From DASRBO01 sp035653595 (GTDB lineage: Bacteria > Actinomycetota > Acidimicrobiia > Acidimicrobiales > JAJPHE01): 13,168 nucleotides of DNA. The notes below the pieces were generated by a model, which had not been told where the DNA came from, did no database searches, and worked only from the letters and a program-made list of their open reading frames with translations. The translations under genes and the position numbers were made by a program. Positions 5,343-12,632 of the stretch are shown piece by piece (the stretch's first letter is position 1; each line of letters begins with the position of its first letter). Location: the NCBI GenBank assembly GCA_035653595.1, contig DASRBO010000113.1, positions 1-13,168 on the forward strand. The letters are read 5' to 3'.

Positions 5343-6874
5343 TGGCCGAACTCACGATCAACGCCTCCGACATCGCCGACGCCCTGCGCCGCAACGTCGA
5401 GGGCTTCACCCCCGGCATCTCGACCGAGCAGGTGGGACGCATCCGCGAGATCGGGGACGGAATCGCCCGGGTCACCGGCCTGGCCAGCGTCGCCGTCAAC
5501 GAGCTGCTCGAGTTCGAGGGCGGGGTGGTGGGGCTGGCCCTGAACCTCGACGAGGACTCCATCGGCGCCGTCATCCTCGGCGACCTGGGGCACCTCGAGG
5601 AGGGTCAGGTGGTGCGGGGCACCGGGCGGATCCTGTCGGTGCCGGTCGGGGACGCCCTGCTTGGCCGGGTGGTCAACCCCCTCGGCGAGCCCATGGACGG
5701 CAAGGGCGCCATCAACGCCACCACCACCCGCCGGATGGAGATCCAGGCCCCGGGCATCGTGTCCCGCAAGCCGGTCACCGAGCCGCTGCAGACCGGCATC
5801 AAGGCGGTCGACTCGATGACCCCCATCGGTCGGGGCCAGCGGGAGCTGATCATCGGCGACCGCAAGACCGGCAAGACCACCCTCGCCATCGACACGATCA
5901 TCAACCAGGCCGGCGAGGGCGTGAAGTGCATCTACGTCGCCATCGGCCAGAAGGGCTCCACCGTCGCCCAGACGGTGGACACCCTCCGCCAGTACGGCGC
6001 CCTCGACTACACCGTGGTCGTCAGCGCCCCGGCGTCGGAGGCGGCCCCGTTCAAGTACCTCGCCCCCTACGCCGGCTGCGCCATGGGCCAGCACTGGATG
6101 GAGAACGGCGAGCACGCCCTCATCGTCTACGACGACCTGTCCAAGCAGGCCGAGGCCTACAGGCACCTTTCACTGCTGCTGCGCCGGCCCCCGGGCCGCG
6201 AGGCCTATCCGGGCGACGTGTTCTACCTGCACAGCCGGCTGCTGGAGCGGGCGGCCAAGCTCAACGACGCCATGGGTGGCGGCTCGCTCACCGCCCTGCC
6301 CATCATCGAGACGAAGGCCGGCGACATCTCCGCCTACATCCCGACCAACGTGATCTCGATCACCGACGGCCAGATCTTCCTCGAGTCCGACCTGTTCTAC
6401 GCCGGTGTACGCCCGGCGGTGAACGTCGGGCGGTCCGTCTCGCGGGTGGGCGGCAACGCCCAGATCCGGGCCATGCGCTCGGTGGCCGGCTCCCTGCGCA
6501 CCGACCTGGCCCAGTTCCGCGAGCTGGAGGCCTTCGCCACCTTCGGATCGGAGCTGGACCGGGTCTCCCAGGCCCAGCTGGACCGGGGCTACCGCCTCAC
6601 CGAGCTGCTCAAGCAGGGCCGCAACGCCCCCATGGCGGTGGAGGAGCAGGTCGTTTCGATCTACGCCGGCACCAACGGTCACCTCGACGACATCCCCGTC
6701 GGCGACGTCCGGCGCTTCGAGGCCGAGCTGGTCGAGTTCCTGCGAGCCCGCCACCCCGAGGTGCTTTCGGCCATCCGCGACACCAAGCAGCTGCCGGAGA
6801 AGGAGGGCATCGAGAAGGCGATGTCCGAGTTCAAGGCCGTGTTCCAGCCCACCGCCGCCGAAGGGGCCGCGTAG
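5342..6874 (+). CDS. atpA: F-type ATP synthase subunit alpha
   Basis: A 510-residue F1 subunit that alternates with beta in the hexamer and binds non-catalytic nucleotide. The beta-barrel N-terminal domain carries GDGIARVTGL (residues about 38-47), the P-loop is GDRKTGKT (172-179), and the arginine that reaches into the catalytic site is R368 in SVSRVGG. The family signature PAVNVGRSVSRVGG is intact. Start ATG 5342 overlaps the atpH stop (TGATG). The length equals E. coli alpha (513). The C-terminal tail of roughly 35 residues that suppresses ATP hydrolysis in mycobacterial alpha is absent: the protein ends shortly after the FKAVFQP segment with a few Ala/Glu residues. The gene is four bases before atpG. 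Confidence 0.98.
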   Translation: MAELTINASDIADALRRNVEGFTPGISTEQVGRIREIGDGIARVTGLASVAVNELLEFEGGVVGLALNLDEDSIGAVILGDLGHLEEGQVVRGTGRILSVPVGDALLGRVVNPLGEPMDGKGAINATTTRRMEIQAPGIVSRKPVTEPLQTGIKAVDSMTPIGRGQRELIIGDRKTGKTTLAIDTIINQAGEGVKCIYVAIGQKGSTVAQTVDTLRQYGALDYTVVVSAPASEAAPFKYLAPYAGCAMGQHWMENGEHALIVYDDLSKQAEAYRHLSLLLRRPPGREAYPGDVFYLHSRLLERAAKLNDAMGGGSLTALPIIETKAGDISAYIPTNVISITDGQIFLESDLFYAGVRPAVNVGRSVSRVGGNAQIRAMRSVAGSLRTDLAQFRELEAFATFGSELDRVSQAQLDRGYRLTELLKQGRNAPMAVEEQVVSIYAGTNGHLDDIPVGDVRRFEAELVEFLRARHPEVLSAIRDTKQLPEKEGIEKAMSEFKAVFQPTAAEGAA

Positions 6875-6878
6875 CCCC

Positions 6879-7790
6879 ATGGCCGGAGGTCAGGAGCGGC
6901 GGCTGCGGAGACGGATCCGCAGCGTCCAGTCGACGAGGAAGATCACCCGGGCGATGGAGCTCATCGCCGCCTCACGGATCGTGCGCGCCCAGCAAGCCAT
7001 CGCCGCCGCCCGCCCCTACGTGGCCCGCATGCACCAGGTGGTGCGCGACCTGGCCGACACCCCCGATGCCCGCCGCCACCCGCTGTTCCGCGAGGTGGAG
7101 CAGGTGCGACGGGCGGCGGTGATCGTGGTGGCGGGCGACCGGGGCCTGGCCGGGGCCTACAACACCTCGGTGCTGCGGATGGCCGACCGGCTCATGCACG
7201 ACCACGAGGCCGCCGGCCGCCAGGTCACCCTGGTGGCCTTCGGCCGCAAGACCTACCAGTACTTCCGCTACCGGGGCCGGCCGATGGCGGCACACTTCAT
7301 CGGCTCCTCGGAGCGGCCCACCTTCGAGGACGCCCGCCAGGTGGTGGCCACCGTCATGGGCCCCTTCGCCGCCGGCGAGCTGGACTCGATCGAGCTCGTC
7401 TACACCCGGTTCCTCTCGATGGGCTCGCAGTCGGTCACCACCCGCCAGCTCATCCCGCTCACCGCGCTGGACGAGCCCGCTGACGCCGGCGAGCGCCGGC
7501 CGGCCAGCTACGAGTTCGAGCCGGACCCGGCCGACATCCTCGACCGCCTGCTGCCCAACTGGCTGGAGGCCGAGGTGCTGGCCGCTCTGCTTGACGCCGC
7601 CGCCTCCGAGCAGGCCGCCCGCCAACGGGCCATGAAGGCGGCCACCGACAACGCCGACGACCTGGTCAAGACCCTCACCCGGATCATGAACCGGGCCCGT
7701 CAGGACGCCATCACCACCGAGATCATGGAGATCGTCGGCGGGGCCGAGGCCCTCCGTTCCGCCCGGGCCTCGTCCGCCCAGTCCGCCTGA
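6879..7790 (+). CDS. atpG: F-type ATP synthase subunit gamma
   Basis: A 303-residue central rotor shaft. The N-terminal helix has RIRSVQSTRKITRAMELIA (residues about 12-30), and the C-terminal helix has AMKAATDNADDLVKTLT and ITTEIMEIVGGAEAL, the two halves of the coiled coil that turns inside the hexamer. The middle Rossmann-like part contains VVAGDRGLAGAYN, the standard family segment. Start ATG 6879 lies four bases after the atpA stop, with AAGGGG at 6861-6866 as a likely ribosome site. Around residues 195-215 a short Glu/Asp/Ala-rich loop precedes YEFEPDP; I see no clear equivalent of the mycobacterial gamma insertion loop. The C-terminus has a small Ser/Ala tail beyond the usual end. Confidence 0.97.
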   Translation: MAGGQERRLRRRIRSVQSTRKITRAMELIAASRIVRAQQAIAAARPYVARMHQVVRDLADTPDARRHPLFREVEQVRRAAVIVVAGDRGLAGAYNTSVLRMADRLMHDHEAAGRQVTLVAFGRKTYQYFRYRGRPMAAHFIGSSERPTFEDARQVVATVMGPFAAGELDSIELVYTRFLSMGSQSVTTRQLIPLTALDEPADAGERRPASYEFEPDPADILDRLLPNWLEAEVLAALLDAAASEQAARQRAMKAATDNADDLVKTLTRIMNRARQDAITTEIMEIVGGAEALRSARASSAQSA

Positions 7791-7798
7791 CCGCACAC

Positions 7799-7803
7799 AG
7801 GAG
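7799..7803 (+). promoter_or_regulatory. Ribosome binding site for atpD
   Basis: AGGAG six bases before ATG 7810, in a CA-repeat-like, weakly structured context. It is one of the strongest sites in the operon, fitting the need for three beta chains per enzyme. Confidence 0.65.
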
Positions 7804-7809
7804 CACACA

Positions 7810-9249
7810 ATGAGCACAGTCGCCGAGGATCCCAGGACCCAGCTCAAGGAGGGCCGGGTGGTGGCCATCGCGGGGCCGGTGGTTGACGCCGAGTTCCCGC
7901 CCGACGGCCTGCCGGAGATCAACACCGCCGTCGAGATGGACATCGAGCTCGAGGGCCAGCGGACCAAGGTCACCGCCGAGGTGGCCCAGCAGATCGGCGA
8001 GGGCCGGGTGCGGTGCATCTGCCTTCGTCCCACCGACGGCCTGCGCCGGGGCACCCCGGTGCGCAACACCGGCCGGGGCATCACCATGCCGGTCGGCCAG
8101 GGTGTGCTTGGCCACGTGTTCAACGTCATCGGCGAGCCCCTCGACACGGCCACGGTTGAGGGGGTCGAGGACCGCTGGGAGATCCACCGGCCTTCGCCGC
8201 CCTTCGACCAGCTCGAGCCCAAGGCCCTGATGTTCGAGACCGGCATCAAGGTGGTCGACCTGCTCGAGCCCTACGTGCAGGGCGGCAAGATCGGCCTGTT
8301 CGGCGGGGCGGGCGTAGGCAAGACCATCGTCATCCAGGAGATGATCCACCGGGTGGCAGAGCAGCACGGTGGCGTGTCGGTCTTCGCCGGGGTGGGCGAG
8401 CGCACCCGCGAGGGCACCGACCTGTGGCTGGAGATGCAGGAGTCCGGGGTCATCTCCAAGGCCGCCCTCGTCTACGGCCAGATGGACGAGCCGCCCGGCG
8501 TGCGGCTGCGGGTAGCCCTGTCGGCCTTGACCGTGGCCGAGTACTTCCGCGACGTCAAGAACCAGGACGTGCTGCTGTTCATCGACAACATCTTCCGCTT
8601 CGTCCAGGCGGGGTCCGAGGTCTCCACCCTGCTCGGCCGCATGCCCTCGGCCGTGGGCTACCAGCCCACCCTGGCCGACGAGATGGGCGAGCTACAGGAG
8701 CGGATCACCTCGACCAAGGGCCGGTCCATCACCTCCCTGCAGGCGGTCTATGTGCCGGCCGACGACTACACCGACCCGGCCCCGTTCACCACCTTCACCC
8801 ACCTCGACGCGACGACCGAGCTCTCCCGCGACATCGTCGAGCTGGGCATCTACCCGGCGGTCGATCCGCTGGCCTCGACCAGCAACATCCTCACCCCGGA
8901 GATCGTCGGGGAGCGCCACTACAACGTCGCCCGCCGGGTGCAGGAGGTGCTGCAGCGCTACCGCGAGCTGCAGGACATCATCGCCATCCTCGGCCTCGAC
9001 GAGCTGTCCGAGGAGGACCGGGTCACGGTGAGCCGGGCCCGCAAGATCCAGCGCTTCCTGTCCCAGTCGTTCTTCGTGGCCGAGGTCTTCACCGGCCAGC
9101 CCGGCGTCTATGTGCCGGTGAACGAGACGGTCGAGTCCTTCGAGGCTCTGGTCAACGGCGAGCTCGACGACGTCCCCGAGCAGGCGTTCCTCTACGTCGG
9201 CGGGGTCGAGGGCGTGCTGGCCAAGGCCAAGCAGCTGCAGGAGAGCTAG
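7810..9249 (+). CDS. atpD: F-type ATP synthase subunit beta (catalytic)
   Basis: A 479-residue catalytic subunit that makes or hydrolyses ATP at the interface with alpha. The P-loop is GGAGVGKT (residues 165-172), with the general-base glutamate E197 in GERTREG. The segments ALVYGQMDEPPG, LLFIDNIFRF (Walker B) and AVGYQPTLADEMG are intact. The C-terminal domain contains DELSEEDR, the equivalent of the DELSEED loop that gamma and epsilon touch. The N-terminus has a short extension before GRVVAIAGPVVDAEFP. Start ATG 7810 is marked by AGGAG six bases upstream, 19 bases after atpG. All catalytic residues I can check are present, so the enzyme should be active. Confidence 0.99.
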   Translation: MSTVAEDPRTQLKEGRVVAIAGPVVDAEFPPDGLPEINTAVEMDIELEGQRTKVTAEVAQQIGEGRVRCICLRPTDGLRRGTPVRNTGRGITMPVGQGVLGHVFNVIGEPLDTATVEGVEDRWEIHRPSPPFDQLEPKALMFETGIKVVDLLEPYVQGGKIGLFGGAGVGKTIVIQEMIHRVAEQHGGVSVFAGVGERTREGTDLWLEMQESGVISKAALVYGQMDEPPGVRLRVALSALTVAEYFRDVKNQDVLLFIDNIFRFVQAGSEVSTLLGRMPSAVGYQPTLADEMGELQERITSTKGRSITSLQAVYVPADDYTDPAPFTTFTHLDATTELSRDIVELGIYPAVDPLASTSNILTPEIVGERHYNVARRVQEVLQRYRELQDIIAILGLDELSEEDRVTVSRARKIQRFLSQSFFVAEVFTGQPGVYVPVNETVESFEALVNGELDDVPEQAFLYVGGVEGVLAKAKQLQES

Positions 9250-9251
9250 GG

Positions 9252-9653
9252 GTGCCCACCGCAGTCGAGGTGGTGACCCCCCAGCGCACGCTGTTCAGCG
9301 GCGAGGCGGAAATGGTCGTCTGCCGGACCGCCGACGGGGACATCGCCTTTCTGGCCAACCACATGCCCTTCATCGGCGCCCTGGAGCCGGGCCTGGTGCG
9401 CCTGGTGCTGGCCGACGGGGCCGACGAGGTGCGCATGGCCGTGCACGGCGGCTTCGTCGAGGTCAGCGACAACCAGGTCACCATGCTGGCCGACGTGGCC
9501 GAGCTGGCCGGCGACATCGACGTGGCCCGGGCGCAGCGGGCCCGCGAGGAGGCCGAGCGACGGGTTGCTGCCGGCGAGGGAGCCGAGGCGGAGGCGGCCC
9601 TGCGCCGGGCCGAGGTCCGCCTCACCGCCGCCGAGGCGGTCAGCCGGATCTGA
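9252..9653 (+). CDS. atpC: F-type ATP synthase subunit epsilon
   Basis: A 133-residue central-stalk subunit that joins gamma to the c-ring and can inhibit ATP hydrolysis. The N-terminal beta-sandwich (residues 1-85) begins VEVVTPQRTLFSGEAEMV and contains GDIAFLANHMPFIGALEPG, typical of the family. The C-terminal helical hairpin (88-133) begins D-I-D-V-A-R-A; I89, D90, R93 and A94 fit the I/L-D-x-x-R-A pattern linked to ATP binding in the Bacillus PS3 subunit. Start is GTG 9252, two bases after the atpD stop, with AGGAG at 9239-9243. The frame is open far upstream, so this site and the domain start fix the N-terminus. The stop overlaps the next gene by one base. Confidence 0.95.
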   Translation: MPTAVEVVTPQRTLFSGEAEMVVCRTADGDIAFLANHMPFIGALEPGLVRLVLADGADEVRMAVHGGFVEVSDNQVTMLADVAELAGDIDVARAQRAREEAERRVAAGEGAEAEAALRRAEVRLTAAEAVSRI

Positions 9654-10555
9654 TGCCCCGGGCGCGGCTGGGAGTGGCCCTGCTCCTGCCGCACCCGGTG
9701 GCCGCCGAGGTGGACGGGCTGCGCCGGGCCCTGGGTGACGGCGCCCTGGAGCGGATCGCGGCCCACATCACCCTGGTTCCCCCGGTGAACGTCGACCTGG
9801 CCCGGCTGGACGAAGCCGAGGCGACGTTGCGCCAGGCCGGCGGGGCCGGGGCGCCGCTGGAGCTGACCCTCGGCCCGCCGACCGCCTTCTGGCCGGCCAC
9901 TCCCGTGGTGTACCTGGCGGTGGGGGGGGATCTCGAGGAGCTGCGGGCCCTGCGCGACCGGGTCTTCGCCCCGCCGCTGCAGCGCCGGCTCACCTACGAG
10001 TTCGTGCCCCACGTCACCCTGGCCGACGAGGTGGCCGAGGAGCGGATCGGCCCGGCCCTGTCCGCCCTGGCCGACTACCGGCGCCCGGTCCGCATCGACC
10101 GGGTCGACCTGCTGCGGGAGGAGGCCGGGCGACGCTGGACCTCGATCGCCCAGGCGGCCCTCGGCCCGGCCCGGGTGGTGGGGCGGGGCGGGCTGCCGGT
10201 CGAGCTCGCCGTAATCGACCGGGCGGCCGACGGCGACCGCTGGCGGGCGGGGAGTCCCGAGCGGCGGGCCGTGGTGGCCCGGCGCCAGGGTGAGGTGGTG
10301 GGGGTGGCCGAGGCCGTGGTGGGGCCCGACGGTGCTCTCGACCTGGTCAGTCTGTCCGTGGCCGAGGGGGAGCGGGCCACCGGTGTGGGCTCCCGCCTGC
10401 TCGACGAGGTGCTAGTGCTGGCGGCCGCCCTGCAGTGCGGTTGGGTCCGCGTGGCGCCCGGCCATCCCGACCTGGCCGGGTTCCTCGGCCACCGGGGCTT
10501 CACCGCCGGACCGGCCGGCCGGCCGGCCGGCGGCCTGCTCTGGCGCCGGATTTGA
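9653..10555 (+). CDS. 2H phosphodiesterase (2'-5' RNA ligase family) fused to a GNAT acetyltransferase
   Basis: A 300-residue two-domain soluble protein. Residues 1 to about 175 form a 2H phosphodiesterase domain with both catalytic repeats: H38-I-T40-L and H120-V-T122-L. Proteins of this fold open or form 2'-5' or 2',3'-cyclic phosphate bonds in RNA or nucleotides. Residues about 180-300 look like a compact GNAT domain: the strand LDLVSLSVAEG is followed by the acetyl-CoA loop R241-A-T-G244-V-G246 and a helix SRLLDEVL, and the end has LAGFLGHRGFTAG. Start ATG 9653 overlaps the atpC stop (TGATG), so it is probably co-translated with the atp operon. A CCGG tetranucleotide repeat lies near the 3' end. 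Substrates of both domains are unknown; the GNAT half is short and the less certain part. Confidence 0.8.
   Translation: MPRARLGVALLLPHPVAAEVDGLRRALGDGALERIAAHITLVPPVNVDLARLDEAEATLRQAGGAGAPLELTLGPPTAFWPATPVVYLAVGGDLEELRALRDRVFAPPLQRRLTYEFVPHVTLADEVAEERIGPALSALADYRRPVRIDRVDLLREEAGRRWTSIAQAALGPARVVGRGGLPVELAVIDRAADGDRWRAGSPERRAVVARRQGEVVGVAEAVVGPDGALDLVSLSVAEGERATGVGSRLLDEVLVLAAALQCGWVRVAPGHPDLAGFLGHRGFTAGPAGRPAGGLLWRRI
10511..10530 (+). repeat. Tetranucleotide tandem repeat (CCGG x5)
   Basis: Five perfect copies of CCGG inside the 3' end of the 2H-GNAT gene, encoding a Gly/Pro/Ala/Arg-rich turn. Because the unit is four bases, gain or loss of one copy shifts the frame about 25 bases before the stop. 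The tract is self-complementary and could form a hairpin. Confidence 0.85.
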
Positions 10556-11496
10556 GCTCCGCCGACCGCCTGCGCTTCAACGCCAGCCGACCGACCGCGG
10601 AGGGTCTGGCCCGCATGGCCCGCGCCGTGTCCGGCCCCCAGGCCCGGGTGATGAGCGTGCGCCGGCTGACCGGCGGCATCGACGCGTCGACCCATCTGGT
10701 GCGTGTCGAACCGGGCGGAGCGGTCGTGCTCAAGAGGTCCTGGACCACCGATCCCGCCTCGCTGGCCGGCGAGTTCGAGCGTCTGGGCTGGGCGGCACCG
10801 GCCCGGGTGCCCACGCCGGTTCCGATCCGGCTCGATGCCGCCGGCGACTGGTTCGGCCGCCCGGCCATGGTCATGGGGGCGGTCGCCGGCCGGGCCGTGT
10901 TCCACGGCGAGGTCGGGCCCTGGGTGGACGAGCTGGCCGCCGCCCTGGCCGCCATCCATGCGACCCCGTTGCCTTCGCCGCTGCCTCCCGTGCTGAGGGC
11001 GCCCCACGCCGGTCTGGTCTGGCAGCCGTCCGAGGGCGCCCACCGCAGTTCCCCTGCCCGGGTGCGGGCGCTGATGGGCTCGGCCCGGTCGCTGCAGGCG
11101 GGCCTCCGCCGGGCCGACGGCCACGCCGACGTCCTGCTGCACCACGACTTCCACCACGGCAACGTCCTGTGGCGGCGAGGGCGATTGAGCGGCGTGCTCG
11201 ACTGGAACGAGGCCACGACCGGACCAGCCGCGTCGGACGTGGCCTACTGCTCGGTGGATCTGGCCATGACCCACGGGCGCCGGGCCGCTGACCGCTTCTG
11301 CGCCGCCTACCGCGTCGCTTCCGGACGCGACCTTCCCGACCTCACCGGCTGGCAGTCGCTGTGGACGCTCAACGCCATGCGGTGGGCGGCCCTGTGGGCC
11401 AGGGGGTTCCACGACGCCGGCATCATCCACCTCGGCCTACCACTGCTGCGCGACCGCCTCCGGCGCTTCGCCGACGCCGTCATCGCCACGGTCTGA
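10552..11496 (+). CDS. Aminoglycoside phosphotransferase-fold small-molecule kinase
   Basis: A 314-residue protein of the APH/choline kinase fold, which phosphorylates a hydroxyl of a small molecule with ATP. The nucleotide loop LTGGIDASTHLV and the lysine strand VVLKR are followed by hinge and helix regions. The catalytic loop is H198-D199-F-H-H-G-N204 (the HxDxxxxN pattern, with H197 as its first His), and the metal-binding motif is LDW (D217) followed by NEA and a Pro-Ala-x-DVAYC segment. No drug class can be named: this superfamily holds many metabolic kinases. The proposed start is TTG 10552, which overlaps the previous stop (TTGA). ATG 10615, with GGAGG eleven bases upstream, is a good alternative giving 293 residues; both keep the whole domain. 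Confidence 0.82.
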   Translation: MSSADRLRFNASRPTAEGLARMARAVSGPQARVMSVRRLTGGIDASTHLVRVEPGGAVVLKRSWTTDPASLAGEFERLGWAAPARVPTPVPIRLDAAGDWFGRPAMVMGAVAGRAVFHGEVGPWVDELAAALAAIHATPLPSPLPPVLRAPHAGLVWQPSEGAHRSSPARVRALMGSARSLQAGLRRADGHADVLLHHDFHHGNVLWRRGRLSGVLDWNEATTGPAASDVAYCSVDLAMTHGRRAADRFCAAYRVASGRDLPDLTGWQSLWTLNAMRWAALWARGFHDAGIIHLGLPLLRDRLRRFADAVIATV

Positions 11497-11530
11497 TCCG
11501 GATCGGAGGACGAGCGGGGAGCCAGCGTTC
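11497..11530. other. Short gap between converging genes
   Basis: Thirty-four bases separate the stops of the rightward kinase gene and the leftward acetyltransferase gene. The palindrome GATCCGGATC straddles the kinase stop (from base 11496). No stem followed by a T-run is present, so no classic intrinsic terminator can be called. Confidence 0.5.
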
Positions 11531-12592
11531 TCAGCCGCCGGGGCCGACGCCCCGCTCAGCCAGCCAGGCGGCCCCCTGCTCGACGGTGATCTGCCAGTTG
11601 GTGGTGGCGACGAACGGGGCGAAGCCGAGGCGGAGGTTGATGGCCAACATGGCCTGGTTGGAGTCGGCGTTCCACGTGCGGACGTCGACCGCGCCCGGCC
11701 GCTCGGTGAGGATGCGCTCGAGCATGACCGCCTTGAGCCACTTGCCCAATCCCCGACCCCGGTGCTCGGGCCTCACCCCGGTGTCGCCCTGGGCCACGGT
11801 CTGCGGCGCATGGGGGCTCCATTCGACCGCCGTCAGCCCGGCCAGCCGACCCGAAGGGCGGTGGCGGGCCAGCAGCAGCCACAGCTCGGTCCCGTCGGCA
11901 GTGGCCATGGCCGTTCCCTGGCGCAGCTGCTCGGGGGTCATGTGCTCGTCCTCGAAGTCCAGCGACCCGCGGGGGGCGTCGTTCATCACCGCGTACAGCT
12001 CGGCCACCGGGGCCAGCAGGTCGTCGGGGGCGGCGCCGTCGATGGCGACGAGCTCGTAGTCGGCGGCGCTGATCTCAGCCTCGGCGATCCAGCTCCGGAT
12101 CATGGCCCGGTCCACCCGGCCCAGCTCCAGCCGGTTGCAGTGCATGTCCAGTGCCCGCTCGGCGCCGAGGCGGAGGCAGAAGGCGGCCCCGGCCGGCAGG
12201 CGCTCCTCGGTGCTTCCGATGATCCTGGTGCGCCCTTCGGACCGGGAGAAGTCGACTGCCTCGGCCAGGAGGCGGGTGGCCAGGCCCTGGCGACGCCACC
12301 CGGCCAGCACCTCGATGTCCAGCTGGAGGAGGTGGAGGTTCTCGCTCAGGTCCGTCCAGGCCTGCGAGCAGGCGACCACCGTCCCGTCGGGGTCCCGCAC
12401 CAGCCACCAGTGCAGGCGCAGGTCGTCGGGCATGGCCCGGCAGCGCGCCGCCAGGGCGGGCGTCGGGACCGGCGGATCCTCGGGCATGGCCTCGGCCCGC
12501 ACCTGGTTGTGGGCGCCGGCGAAGTCGTCGAAGAGCCCGTCTGCCGCCCGGCGGGGCTCGACCCGCTCGATGGTCACCGGGGCCGTCCGCAT
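11531..12592 (-). CDS. Tandem-GNAT acetyltransferase
   Basis: A 353-residue soluble protein made of two GNAT domains in a row. The first (about 1-175) has the acetyl-CoA loop W-R-R-Q102-G-L-A105 after the strand LLQLDIEVL. The second (about 180-350) has the better loop R278-G-R-G-L-G283 after DTGVRPEHRG, then VRTWNADSNQAMLAINLRLGF, the usual C-terminal segment of this kind. The layout resembles mycothiol synthase MshD, another actinobacterial tandem GNAT, but the distinctive MshD segments are not evident, so I do not name it. The start is ATG at 12592 (reading leftward), 40 bases after the upstream methyltransferase stop and without a clear Shine-Dalgarno. It faces the kinase gene tail to tail. 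The acceptor is unknown. Confidence 0.8.
   Translation of the reverse strand: MRTAPVTIERVEPRRAADGLFDDFAGAHNQVRAEAMPEDPPVPTPALAARCRAMPDDLRLHWWLVRDPDGTVVACSQAWTDLSENLHLLQLDIEVLAGWRRQGLATRLLAEAVDFSRSEGRTRIIGSTEERLPAGAAFCLRLGAERALDMHCNRLELGRVDRAMIRSWIAEAEISAADYELVAIDGAAPDDLLAPVAELYAVMNDAPRGSLDFEDEHMTPEQLRQGTAMATADGTELWLLLARHRPSGRLAGLTAVEWSPHAPQTVAQGDTGVRPEHRGRGLGKWLKAVMLERILTERPGAVDVRTWNADSNQAMLAINLRLGFAPFVATTNWQITVEQGAAWLAERGVGPGG
11539..11554. terminator. Possible GC hairpin at the convergent junction
   Basis: CGGGGC (11539-11544) pairs with GCCCCG (11549-11554) across a four-base loop. It lies at the junction between converging transcripts, within the last codons of the leftward gene. There is no T-tract on either side, so it could only act as a weak or T-less terminator; a chance GC-rich stem is equally likely. 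Confidence 0.2.
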
Positions 12593-12632
12593 GCGACCAG
12601 CCTGGCACCGGCCCGGGGACGACGGGCCGGAA

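Noticed and set aside
5263..7122. 619-codon plus-strand frame overlapping atpA and atpG
   Set aside because: It is an Arg/Pro/His-rich frame-shift shadow of atpA, which is complete in its own frame.
10075..11430. 451-codon minus-strand frame opposite the 2H-GNAT and kinase genes
   Set aside because: Same pattern: Arg/Gly/Pro/His-rich with no domain signature, and both plus-strand genes under it have intact catalytic motifs.
10552..11496. Antibiotic resistance gene, from the aminoglycoside phosphotransferase fold
   Set aside because: The HxDxxxxN and LDW motifs only define the fold. The neighbours are housekeeping genes and no resistance-specific features or mobile context are visible.
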